Source: CAXSDR01 sp964236445
Lineage (GTDB): Bacteria > Actinomycetota > Actinomycetes > Motilibacterales > Motilibacteraceae
DNA length: 38,127 nt
Direction: 5' to 3'
NCBI GenBank assembly: GCA_964236445.1
Contig: CAXSDR010000023.1
Coordinates: forward strand, 1-38,127
Positions 30,911 to 38,127 of the stretch are shown one piece after another. The notes below the pieces were generated by a model. It was not told the origin of the DNA, ran no database searches, and saw nothing but the letters and a program-made list of their open reading frames with translations. The position numbers and the translations under genes were made by a program. How positions within the stretch are numbered: the first letter of the stretch is position 1; the number at the start of each line of letters is the position of its first letter.

Positions 30911-31872
30911 GTGGACCTACATGCGCTGGACCTCGGTGAGCTGGAGCTCGGTGAGCTGCTGAGCATGCAGTGCGGCGTTCTGACGATCCGGCAGGCTGTG
31001 GACGCCCTAGAGGGGCATCCCGCGTGCGCTGGCGGTTGACCAGCGGTCGGTGGCAGCGCCCACTGCGCGGCGTGCTCGTGACCCACTCCGGCCCGTTGAC
31101 CCCTGATCAGGATCGCTGGGCCCATCTGCTTGCCGCCGGGCCGCACGCCGTCCTGGCGGGGCTCACCTCAGCGAGCCTCGACGGCCTCATGGGGTTCGAC
31201 GAGCAGGTCGTCAGCATCCTGGTGCCGCACGGAGCGGCCCGGCCGCGGGTCGAAGGGGCCGTCGTTCGACAGACCACCATGCTCGGTTCGCGTGACGTGA
31301 ACCCGCTGCGGATGCCGCGCCGGACCCGACCCGCACGCTCGCTCGTCGATGCTGCCACGTGGGCATCGCGGGACGGCTATGCCCGGGCGATCGTGCATGC
31401 CGGCGTCCAGCAGCGACTGGTCCTGGCCTCGGACCTTGCGCTGGTCCTGCGTCGTCGTCACAACACCGCTCGCCGCGCACTGCTGTGGGCGACGCTGCTC
31501 GACGCGGCAGGCGGCTCCCACACGGTGACCGAGAGCGACGTCCTGCGGATCTGCCGACGTCATGGGCTGCCTTCGCCGAGCCGCCAGGTGAGGCGAAGGG
31601 ACGGTGCCGGCAGCAACCGCTACCTCGACAGCTATTTCGCCGCGTGGTGTCTCGTCGTGGAGATCGACGGAGCAGCACACCATGACGTCCTGGCCTGGTG
31701 GGCCGACATGGATCGTGACAACGACCTCGTGCAGGAGGGCAACCGGGTGCTTCGGTTCCTGGCCTTCGTGGTGCGCGAGCAGCCCGAGCGTGTCGCGGCG
31801 CGACTGCGCGAGGTGCTGATCACCGCAGGCTGGTCACCGGCTCCAGACGCGAGGCTTCTGATGTCGTCATGA
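30911..31872 (+). pseudogene. wHTH (AbiEi-like) - DUF559 nuclease-fold protein, frameshifted
   Basis: Two frames join into one protein. The first (GTG 30911; MDLHALDLGELELGELLS then MQCGVLTIRQAVDALEG) gives the start of an AbiEi-type winged helix. The second continues ASRVRWRLTSGRWQRPLRGV and runs intact to TGA 31872. The junction is at GGGG (31012-31015) and needs a -1 shift, so a base was lost, or ribosomes slip, or the assembly is wrong. The C-terminal part (LVVEIDGAAHHDVLAWWADM, RDNDLVQEGNRVLRFLAFVV) is a DUF559/Vsr-like PD-(D/E)xK domain. Such proteins are frequent in Actinobacteria and are called AbiEi-like or DUF559; their role is unknown. The gene lies between DUF5130 and pepN. Its last codons lie within a 38-bp palindrome. 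Confidence 0.8.
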
Positions 31873-31888
31873 CGACATCAGAAGCCTC
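31851..31888. terminator. 38-bp perfect palindrome at convergent stops, probable bidirectional terminator
   Basis: GAGGCTTCTGATGTCGTCA (31851-31869) is followed without spacer by its exact reverse complement (31870-31888). It encodes the last six residues and stop of the plus-strand DUF559 gene, and it includes two bases of the pepN stop codon. As RNA from either strand it folds into a stem of about 17 bp with a 4-nt loop. No T-run is present. Confidence 0.65.
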
Positions 31889-34445
31889 ATGACGCAGACG
31901 AGGGCGCGGCGTCGGCCTGCTGGGCGCGTAGCGCGCGAGCTACGCCGTCACGCGACTCGCCGACGAGGCGGCGCAATGCTGCGGGGGCGTCAGCGTTGTC
32001 GGTGAGCCAGCGGTCTGTGCGTGCGAGCAGCTCCGGTCCCGCGAGCAGGGTGGGATAGAGCCCCACCACGATGTTCTGCGCCGTCTCGTTCGTGCGCTCG
32101 GCCCAGACGTCGCAGATCGCGGCGAAATAAGGCTCGACGTAGGCCTCGAGCAAGGCTCGCTGCGAGGGCGAGGCGAAGCCGGCGATCATCGCGGTCTGCA
32201 GGGAGTTCGGGAGGTCGTTGCCCTGCACGACCGCCCGCCACACCTCTGCCTTCGCCGCCGAGGTCGGGCGCGCTGCCCGAGCCGTGGCGGCGTGGCGTTC
32301 ACCTGCCGCGGTGCTGTCGCGCGCGAGCTCGGCCGTGACGGCCTCGTCGCCCAGCTTGCCGGTCGACACGAGCGCGTGCAGCAGCACCCAGCGCAGGTCG
32401 GTGTCGATCGTGAGGCCGTCGATTCGCCGGTCGCCCTCATAGACGTCACGGACGAAGCTCAGCTGTTCGTCGGTGCGCGCGACCGAGGCGAAGGCGCGGG
32501 CGAGCTGGAGCTGGGCGTCGCTGCCCGGCTCGGCACCGGCCAGCAGCTTCTCGAAGCCTTCCGAGACCAGGGCGGCGGCCGCGTCACGGTGCGACGGCTC
32601 GACATACAGCGAGACGGTCACGTCGGTCTGACGCAACACCGCCCGCAGCACCGAGCTGTCCGTCTCGTTGCCCGCCCCTGACAAGGCGAGGCTGACGTAG
32701 TCGCGCGCGCGCATCTCGGCGTCGCGCGTCATGTCCCACGCGGCACCCCACACGAGGGCACGGGCCAGCGCCGACTCGATGTCGCCGACATGGTCGATGA
32801 GCGTGCGCACCGACCGCTCGTCCAGCCGGATCTTCACGAACGCCAGGTCGTTGTCGTTGAGTAGCACGAGGTCGGGCTGCTCGACCCCGACCAGGGCGGG
32901 GATCTCGGTGCGACCGCCCGCGATGTCGACCTCGAGGGAGTCGCGGCGGACGAGCCTGCCGTCGCGCAGGTCGTACAGCCCGATGCCGAGCCGGTGGGTG
33001 CGCAGCGTCGGCCAGCTGTCGGGAGCCACTTGCATGACGGCGAACGACGTGAAGTGCCCGTCCTGCACGGACACGGCCGGTCGCAACGTGCCCACGCCGG
33101 CTGTCTGCAGCCACAGACCCGACCACTCGGTCAGGTCGCGGCCGCTGCTGCGTTCGAGCTCGGAGAGCAGGTCTCGCAGTGTGGTGTTGCCCCAGGCGTG
33201 GGCACGGAAATAGCTGCGTACGCCCTCGGTGAAGGCGTCCTGACCGACCCAGGCGACCAGCTGGCGCAGCACCGACGCGCCCTTGGCGTAGGTGATGCCG
33301 TCGAAGTTGACCTCGACGTCCTCCAGATCGCTGATGTCAGCGACGATCGGGTGCGTCGAGGGCAGCTGGTCCTGGCGGTAGGCCCAGGTCTTCTCGACGT
33401 TGGCGAAGGTCGTCCAGGCCTCTGTCCACTCGGTCGCCTCGACGCACGCGAGATGACTGATGTATTCCGCAAAGGACTCGTTGAGCCAGAGGTCGTCCCA
33501 CCACCGCATCGTGACGAGGTCCCCGAACCACATGTGCGCGAGCTCGTGCAGGATCGTGATGGCGCGGCGCTCGATGGACGCGGTCGTGACCCGTGAGCGG
33601 AAGACGTAGTCCTCGAGAATCGTGACGCAGCCGGCGTTCTCCATCGCGCCGGCGTTGAACTCCGGAACGAAGATCTGGTCATATTTGGCAAAGGGATAGT
33701 CATAGTCGAAGAGTTCTTCATAGAACGTGAAGCCCTGCTGAGTGAGCGTCATGATCACGTCGGCGTCGAGGTTGTCGACGAGTGACGCCCGGCAATAGAC
33801 CCCCGCGGGTACGTCGCCCTTGCGTGAGCGCACCGTCGAGGCGACACCGGCATACGGCCCTGCGACGACGGCGGTGACGTAGGACGACAGGATCGGTGTC
33901 GGGGCGAAGCGCCACATGCTCACCCCCTCACGCACCGGCGACGGTGCGGGCGTCGGCGAGACGGAGAAGACCTGCCAGTGCGAGGGAGCCGTGACCGTGA
34001 AGGTGAAGGTCGCCTTCAGGTCGGGCTGCTCGAAGACAGCGAACACGCGACGCGAGTCCGCGACCTCGAACTGGGAATAGAGATAGACCTCACCGTCGAC
34101 GGGGTCGACGAAGCGGTGAAGTCCTTCTCCCGTGTTCATGTAGGCGCAGTCGGCGATGACGCGCAGCTCGTTGGAGGCGGTGAGCCCGGTCAGCGTCAGG
34201 CGTACGCCGTCGAACACGTCCGCGACCGGCAGCGTCTTGCCGTTGAGGACCACCTCGTGGACGGTGGGGGCGATGAGGTCGACGAAGGTCGAGGCGCCCG
34301 GGGCGCTGCAGGCGAAGTGCAGCGTGGTGACGGAGTGGAAGGTCTGCGCGGACGTGGTCAGGTCGAGCACGACGTCGTAGCTGTCCACGGTGATGACGTC
34401 AGCCCGGGCTCGGGCCTCGTCACGGGTGAGGTTGGCGCCAGGCAT
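31887..34445 (-). CDS. pepN: Aminopeptidase N (M1 metallopeptidase)
   Basis: An 852-residue zinc aminopeptidase that removes N-terminal residues from peptides in the cytoplasm. Diagnostic motifs: the exopeptidase motif GAMEN (266-270), HELAHMWFGD with zinc ligands His300 and His304, and the third ligand Glu323 in WLNESFAEY. The N-terminal beta saddle (about 1-190) and the C-terminal ERAP1-like helical domain (about 530-852) complete the family length. ATG at 34445 (MPGANLTRDEA) is chosen; the upstream 69 codons of the frame are not conserved. CAGGAT (34453-34458, minus strand) 7 nt before the start is a weak -10. It diverges from the Rv2466c-like gene. Confidence 0.96.
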   Translation of the reverse strand: MPGANLTRDEARARADVITVDSYDVVLDLTTSAQTFHSVTTLHFACSAPGASTFVDLIAPTVHEVVLNGKTLPVADVFDGVRLTLTGLTASNELRVIADCAYMNTGEGLHRFVDPVDGEVYLYSQFEVADSRRVFAVFEQPDLKATFTFTVTAPSHWQVFSVSPTPAPSPVREGVSMWRFAPTPILSSYVTAVVAGPYAGVASTVRSRKGDVPAGVYCRASLVDNLDADVIMTLTQQGFTFYEELFDYDYPFAKYDQIFVPEFNAGAMENAGCVTILEDYVFRSRVTTASIERRAITILHELAHMWFGDLVTMRWWDDLWLNESFAEYISHLACVEATEWTEAWTTFANVEKTWAYRQDQLPSTHPIVADISDLEDVEVNFDGITYAKGASVLRQLVAWVGQDAFTEGVRSYFRAHAWGNTTLRDLLSELERSSGRDLTEWSGLWLQTAGVGTLRPAVSVQDGHFTSFAVMQVAPDSWPTLRTHRLGIGLYDLRDGRLVRRDSLEVDIAGGRTEIPALVGVEQPDLVLLNDNDLAFVKIRLDERSVRTLIDHVGDIESALARALVWGAAWDMTRDAEMRARDYVSLALSGAGNETDSSVLRAVLRQTDVTVSLYVEPSHRDAAAALVSEGFEKLLAGAEPGSDAQLQLARAFASVARTDEQLSFVRDVYEGDRRIDGLTIDTDLRWVLLHALVSTGKLGDEAVTAELARDSTAAGERHAATARAARPTSAAKAEVWRAVVQGNDLPNSLQTAMIAGFASPSQRALLEAYVEPYFAAICDVWAERTNETAQNIVVGLYPTLLAGPELLARTDRWLTDNADAPAALRRLVGESRDGVARALRAQQADAAPSSAS

Positions 34446-34585
34446 GGGCCCGATCCTGCCACGGCGGGCCTTCCCGCCGGGCCGGGCAGCGGCCGAACGA
34501 CCCGATGGGCCGACCGGGGAATGCGCGGACCTCCGGGCCGGGTTGCCCTGGCAGGAAACCCCGCCCGACCGAGAGAGAGCTCCCC

Positions 34586-35197
34586 ATGACTGATCGTGCC
34601 GTCGCCGGTTTCTGGTTCGACCCCGTCTGCCCGTGGGCGTGGATGACGTCACGCTGGATGCGCGAGGTCGAGCAGGTGCGCCCGGTTGACGTGGAATGGC
34701 ACGTGATGTCGCTGGCCTACCTCAACGAGGGTCGTGAGCTTCCACCGCAGTTCATCGATCTGATGTCGCGGGCATGGGGGCCGGTGCGGGTGCTGACCGC
34801 CGCACGGCTCGCGCACGGCGAGCAGGTGCTGCTTCCTCTCTACGAGGCCATGGGCAAGCGCATCCACCTCGACGGTCGCGGCGACGACTTCGACGGCGTG
34901 GTCGCCGAGTCGCTGCAGGAGGTCGGCCTGTCGGCGGAACTCGCCGCAGCCGCGTCCTCCACCGACTTCGACGACGAGCTGAAGAAGGCCCACCACGAGG
35001 GCATGGACCAGGTCGGGATGGACGTCGGCACCCCGGTGATCAGCGTCGCGGGCGTTGCGTTCTTCGGTCCCGTCGTCTCACCCGCACCCAAGGGCGACGC
35101 GGCAGGCAGGCTGTGGGACGGTGTGCTGCTCGTCGCGGGGACCGACGGCTTCTTCGAGCTCAAGCGCAGCCGTACGCGCAGCCCGATCTTCGACTGA
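34586..35197 (+). CDS. DsbA-fold thioredoxin-like protein, Rv2466c / mycothiol-dependent nitroreductase type
   Basis: A 203-residue cytoplasmic DsbA-like protein. The head VAGFWFDPVCPWAWMTSRWMREVE and the segment VDVEWHVMSLAYLNEGRELP match the Rv2466c family. That family uses mycothiol to reduce substrates, including some nitro-aromatic prodrugs. The active site reads CPWA: Cys15 is present and the second cysteine of CPWC is Ala18, so any chemistry would be monothiol with mycothiol as resolving thiol. The C-terminal GTPVISVAGVAFFGPVVSP carries the cis-Pro. ATG at 34586 follows GAGAGAGAG. It starts a plus-strand run with rpiB, nei and the SpoIIE-type gene; pepN - Rv2466c - rpi - nei is also the mycobacterial order (from memory). 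Confidence 0.9.
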   Translation: MTDRAVAGFWFDPVCPWAWMTSRWMREVEQVRPVDVEWHVMSLAYLNEGRELPPQFIDLMSRAWGPVRVLTAARLAHGEQVLLPLYEAMGKRIHLDGRGDDFDGVVAESLQEVGLSAELAAAASSTDFDDELKKAHHEGMDQVGMDVGTPVISVAGVAFFGPVVSPAPKGDAAGRLWDGVLLVAGTDGFFELKRSRTRSPIFD

Positions 35198-35253
35198 GCG
35201 ATCTCACCTGAGCCGGACGGGCGGCGCCGGCGGGCGAGTGGTTGGATGCTGGC

Positions 35254-35736
35254 ATGCGCGTGCATCTGGGAAGCGACCACGCCGGATTCGAGCACAAGGA
35301 GGCCATCGCTGCAGCGTTGGCCGCCGACGGGCACGAGGTGCTCGACCACGGGGCTTCGGCCTATGACGCCCAGGACGACTACCCGCCGTTCATCCTCGCT
35401 GCGGCGATCGCCACGGCGGGCGGCATCGGTGAGCTGGGAATCGTTCTCGGTGGCAGCGGCAACGGTGAGCAGATCGCCGCCAACAAGGTGCACGGCATCC
35501 GTGCCGCGCTGGCGTGGGACGAGGACACCGCGGTGCTGGCCCGCCAGCACAACGATGCCAACGTGCTGTCGCTCGGAGCGCGCAAGGTCAGCGTCGACGT
35601 AGGCGTGGCTCTGGCCCGGACGTTCGTGGCGACGCCGTTCAGCGGGGAGCCACGGCACTCGCGCCGCATCGCGATGATCTCGGCCTACGAGGCCGACGGC
35701 ACGGTGCCTGACGCGTCAGCCGCTACGAAAGGCTAG
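35254..35736 (+). CDS. rpiB: Ribose-5-phosphate isomerase B
   Basis: A 160-residue RpiB/LacAB enzyme interconverting ribose 5-phosphate and ribulose 5-phosphate in the pentose phosphate pathway. Visible: GSDHAGFEHK (Asp8, His9), the phosphate loop GGSGNGEQIAANK, and RQHNDANVLSLGAR. Glu72 stands where E. coli RpiB has the catalytic Cys, as in the mycobacterial type. The start is ATG at 35254; upstream in-frame GTG 35242 adds four residues without conservation. The nei gene begins 11 nt after its stop. Confidence 0.95.
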   Translation: MRVHLGSDHAGFEHKEAIAAALAADGHEVLDHGASAYDAQDDYPPFILAAAIATAGGIGELGIVLGGSGNGEQIAANKVHGIRAALAWDEDTAVLARQHNDANVLSLGARKVSVDVGVALARTFVATPFSGEPRHSRRIAMISAYEADGTVPDASAATKG

Positions 35737-35747
35737 GTCCGGCCGGG

Positions 35748-36566
35748 GTGCCTGAAGGTCACACCGTCCATCGGTCCGCGCACCTGCTCGAGACACTCCT
35801 GCGCGGGGAGCCGGTCGAGGCGAGCAGCCCGCAGGGCAGGTTCGCCGAGTCGGCGGCGCTCATCGACGGCCGGCAGCTGCTCGCCGCCGAGGCCTACGGC
35901 AAGCACCTCTTCCTCGACTTCGCCCACGAGCTGACCGCCCACGTGCACCTCGGTCTCTACGGCAGCTGGACGAGCGGACGCACCTCCCCGCCGCAGCCCA
36001 AGGGAGCGCTGCGGCTGCGGTTGCAGACCTCGTCCGGGTGGGCCGACCTGCGCGGACCTACGGCGTGCGACCTCGTCACCCCGGCCGAGCGGGCGGCGAT
36101 CGTCGCGCGGCTGGGGCCGGATCCGCTGCGCAGCGACGCCGACCCGGAGCGCGCCTGGAGTCGTGTCGCCAGGTCGCGCGCCCCCATCGCCGGCCTGCTC
36201 ATGGACCAGTCCACGCTCGCCGGCATCGGCAACGTCTATCGCGCCGAGGTGCTCTACCGCGCCCGCCTCGCCCCGCTGCGTGCGGGCCGCGACCTCGGCC
36301 GCCCGGCGTGGGACGCCCTCTGGGCCGACCTCGTCACCCTGCTCCGCTCCGGCGTACGCGCCGGGCGCATCATCACGACCAGGCCCGCTGACCGTGAGCG
36401 GGGAACCGGGCGCGTACGCCGCGAGGATGCGCACTACGTCTACCGGCGCGCCGGGCTGCCCTGTCGCGTGTGCGGTACGGCTGTGCGCACCGAGCCCCTG
36501 CTGGCCCGCAACCTGTTCTGGTGTCCCTTCTGTCAGCGGGACGCCGTTGTCACGCCCGGCGTCTAG
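35748..36566 (+). CDS. nei: Fpg/Nei-family DNA glycosylase-AP lyase (endonuclease VIII type)
   Basis: A 272-residue base-excision repair enzyme that removes oxidised pyrimidines and nicks the strand. The mature N-terminus is Pro2-Glu3 in MPEGHTVHR (Schiff base and acid). Lys52 is in AYGKHLF, the H2TH region contains LAGIGNVYRAEVLYRA, and the C-terminal zinc finger has CRVCG and CPFCQ with the DNA-contacting Arg in LARNLFW. The sequence and synteny fit actinobacterial Nei1 (Rv2464c, from memory). GTG start at 35748. Its TAG stop is also the first half of a TAGGGT -10-like hexamer (36564-36569) for the next gene. Confidence 0.94.
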   Translation: MPEGHTVHRSAHLLETLLRGEPVEASSPQGRFAESAALIDGRQLLAAEAYGKHLFLDFAHELTAHVHLGLYGSWTSGRTSPPQPKGALRLRLQTSSGWADLRGPTACDLVTPAERAAIVARLGPDPLRSDADPERAWSRVARSRAPIAGLLMDQSTLAGIGNVYRAEVLYRARLAPLRAGRDLGRPAWDALWADLVTLLRSGVRAGRIITTRPADRERGTGRVRREDAHYVYRRAGLPCRVCGTAVRTEPLLARNLFWCPFCQRDAVVTPGV

Positions 36567-36575
36567 GGTCAGCCC

Positions 36576-37727
36576 ATGGCATCGGCGACGGGTGGCTCGC
36601 GTCCCGATGCGCCCGGAGCCGCGCGTACGTCGCGCGGGACGCGCGCGGCGATCGGCTCGTTCCCGGCCCGCAAGCCGTGGGCTCGCGCGATGCGGCTCGC
36701 CCGCCGCCGCCTGCTGCCCAGCGACGGCGTCCTGCTGGTGGCGCTGACGCTCGTCTCGGCCGTGCTCGTGCTGCTGTTCAACGATTTCCCGCGCTACGCC
36801 TCGCCGTCGGCATTCACGCTGGTGCTCATCGTCGGCGGCTTCTGGCTGCGGGTGCCGAGCTTCGTGGTGCTGCAGGCTGTCGTCGCCGCGTCGCTGGTGA
36901 TCGAGGACGCCCTGGCGAGCGGCCATCTGCCGCCCGGCGCCATCGTCGTGCTCGTCCTCACCGCCGTGCTGACGATGATGTTCGCGCGCATCCGCGCCGA
37001 GGCCGGTGTCCAAGGGATGCGCGGCCAGTCGATGCTGGTCGACCTGCGCGACCGCCTGCGAGCCCAAGCGGTCATTCCGCCGCTGCCTGAGGGGTGGCAC
37101 GCGGAGCTCGCCCTGCGCAGCGCCTATGGCGCCTCGTTCTCCGGCGACTTCGTCGTCGCCCGCCGCGGCGACGAGGTCCTCGAGCTGGTTGTCGTCGACG
37201 TCTCCGGCAAGGGCATCGACGCCGGCACCAGGGCGCTGATGCTGTCCGGGGCGTTCGGCGGCCTGCTCGGCTCCCTGGCCCCCGACGGCTTCCTGCCCGC
37301 CGCCAACACCTACCTCCTGCGTCAGCGGTGGTCCGAGGGATTCGCGACCGCGGCCCATCTCGTGATCGACCTCGAGACGGGCAGCTATGCGCTCACGCTG
37401 GCAGGGCACCCCTCTCCCGCGCAGTTCCACGCGGGCTCCGGGCGCTGGCGTCCGGTCGGCGCGGGGGAGGGACCACTGCTCGGCGTGCTGCCACGCGCCC
37501 GCTACACCGGCGAGACGGGGGTGCTGCGCCCCGGTGACGCCCTGCTGCTCTACACCGACGGGCTGGTCGAGACACCTGGTGAGGATCTGAGCGTGGGCAT
37601 CGACCGGCTGCTGGGTCATGCCGAGAAGCTGGTCCGCGCCGGCTTCACCGGCGGTGCGAAGCAGCTGCTCGAGGCCGTGGGCGCTGTCGATGACGACCGG
37701 ACGCTGCTGCTGCTGTGGCGCCGCTGA
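36576..37727 (+). CDS. Membrane PP2C/SpoIIE-type serine phosphatase
   Basis: A 383-residue protein. After a basic 45-residue N-terminus come three or four hydrophobic segments (about 50-135), then a short helical linker and a SpoIIE/PPM phosphatase domain (about 170-383). The metal-binding Asp residues are visible in GASFSGDFVVA, VVVDVSGKGIDAG, LLLYTDGLVE and DDRTLLLL. Relatives dephosphorylate anti-anti-sigma proteins (RsbU/RsbP-like) in response to membrane signals. No anti-sigma kinase or STAS gene is seen nearby, so the partner is unknown. ATG at 36576 lies 6 nt after TAGGGT, so it may be leaderless with its own promoter inside the nei stop region. Confidence 0.92.
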   Translation: MASATGGSRPDAPGAARTSRGTRAAIGSFPARKPWARAMRLARRRLLPSDGVLLVALTLVSAVLVLLFNDFPRYASPSAFTLVLIVGGFWLRVPSFVVLQAVVAASLVIEDALASGHLPPGAIVVLVLTAVLTMMFARIRAEAGVQGMRGQSMLVDLRDRLRAQAVIPPLPEGWHAELALRSAYGASFSGDFVVARRGDEVLELVVVDVSGKGIDAGTRALMLSGAFGGLLGSLAPDGFLPAANTYLLRQRWSEGFATAAHLVIDLETGSYALTLAGHPSPAQFHAGSGRWRPVGAGEGPLLGVLPRARYTGETGVLRPGDALLLYTDGLVETPGEDLSVGIDRLLGHAEKLVRAGFTGGAKQLLEAVGAVDDDRTLLLLWRR

Positions 37728-38034
37728 GAGGCCTGCTGCGCCGTCTGTTGCCCTGCTGCGAGCGGAGGCTGCCGAGTGCCCCGTGTGGTCGAAGGTGGCG
37801 CCGTCGTTTGACCTCGACCGGCGTCTCGTCGAAGGCGTTGCCCATCTGAACGGTCTCCGGCCTGAGGCAGAACGAGGGCGCGACGTGGTTTCGAGTGTTC
37901 GACGTGCGTCGGTGGCTCTGCTGGCGGTGAACAAGCCCTCCGGGAGAGACAGCACCTTCGACGCCAGCCTCAGACGCCGGCCGCGGATGAGTCGACAACT
38001 CGGTGAGCCAAGCCGGCAACGCGGCAATGCCCGA
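37728..38034. other. Gap after the SpoIIE-type gene, nothing recognised
   Basis: About 307 bp between two convergent genes. Open frames exist on both strands but show no family resemblance, ribosome-binding site or start in a sensible place. No clear terminator hairpin was found. Confidence 0.4.
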
Positions 38035-38127
38035 CTAGACATCAGACGTGACCTGATACGGGTATCCGGTGTGATCGAGATCGTCCAACCCGGCGGTCAG
38101 GTCCTGCACCAGTGCGACGGGATCGTC
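38035..38127 (-). CDS. 3' end of an unidentified gene (partial)
   Basis: The minus strand reads from the right edge for 30 codons to TAG at 38035-38037. The peptide DDPVALVQDLTAGLDDLDHT then GYPYQVTSDV has protein-like composition, with an amphipathic helix and then a short polar end. The upstream part is outside the window. No family can be named from this piece. Confidence 0.55.
   Translation of the reverse strand, partial: DDPVALVQDLTAGLDDLDHTGYPYQVTSDV

Noticed and set aside
37645..38019. 124-codon minus-strand frame after the SpoIIE-type gene
   Set aside because: It begins antisense to the phosphatase end, lacks motifs and a start context, and ends inside the coding shadow.
35733..38042. 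769-codon minus-strand open frame opposite nei and the SpoIIE-type gene
   Set aside because: It is antisense to two clear genes, has shadow composition (strings of R, A, G, E, Q) and no family motifs; caused by high GC in third positions.

Overview
The window is a high-GC actinobacterial chromosome segment. Gene content and order point to the order Micrococcales, probably a relative of the Intrasporangiaceae/Dermatophilaceae; this placement is inference from protein style only. The support is mycothiol-era actinobacterial families (an Rv2466c-like DsbA protein, GlbO, DUF5130, EttA), very high GC third positions, and many promoters that look leaderless. From memory, the order nei - rpiB - Rv2466c-like - pepN - DUF5130 - HNH - glbO - aglA - thioesterase - ettA - ssb broadly matches the Mycobacterium tuberculosis Rv2464c-Rv2478c neighbourhood, so most of the window is core genome.

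Layout. 1-3330: a DEAD-box RNA helicase converges on a DUF2156/MprF-like membrane protein. 3422-7985: a small integrated element sits in the 3' end of tRNA-His. A 24-bp copy of the tRNA 3' end lies at the far side (3422-3445) and the intact tRNA carries the other copy (7962-7985). Inside are three short cargo units: a W-rich membrane protein; a lipoprotein with a 57-aa zinc-ribbon protein; and an overlapping DUF6941-DUF4258-DUF2283 set. There are also decayed helix-turn-helix and small membrane genes, and a tyrosine integrase broken by frameshifts and a lost start codon. 7962-12288: tRNA-His, oligoribonuclease, a CopD-CtaG fusion, a family 2 glycosyltransferase and tRNA-Arg(TCT). 12365-18814: a secreted trypsin-like protein lacking the catalytic His, an aldo/keto reductase, ssb, ettA, a HAD phosphatase and a hotdog thioesterase.

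18817-30702: small hypotheticals, a GH13 alpha-glucosidase, GlbO, an OsmC peroxiredoxin, an SDR-DUF2867 protein, an MscS channel coupled to a prolyl oligopeptidase, an HNH protein, MalQ, a small membrane protein and DUF5130. 30911-34445: a frameshifted wHTH-DUF559 gene converges on pepN, and a 38-bp perfect palindrome covers or touches both stop codons. 34586-37727: an Rv2466c-like protein, rpiB, nei and a SpoIIE-type phosphatase run together. The 3' end of one further gene enters from the right edge.

The best candidate for something undescribed is the tRNA-His element. It keeps exact attachment repeats although its integrase is dead. Its three cargo units share a promoter-like box (GCTAGNNTCAC) at a constant 27-29 nt before their start codons. 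Next to the distal attachment site are 10-bp boxes spaced exactly 20 bp apart. The translationally coupled DUF6941-DUF4258-DUF2283 set looks like a toxin-antitoxin or defence-type module, but that function is inference.
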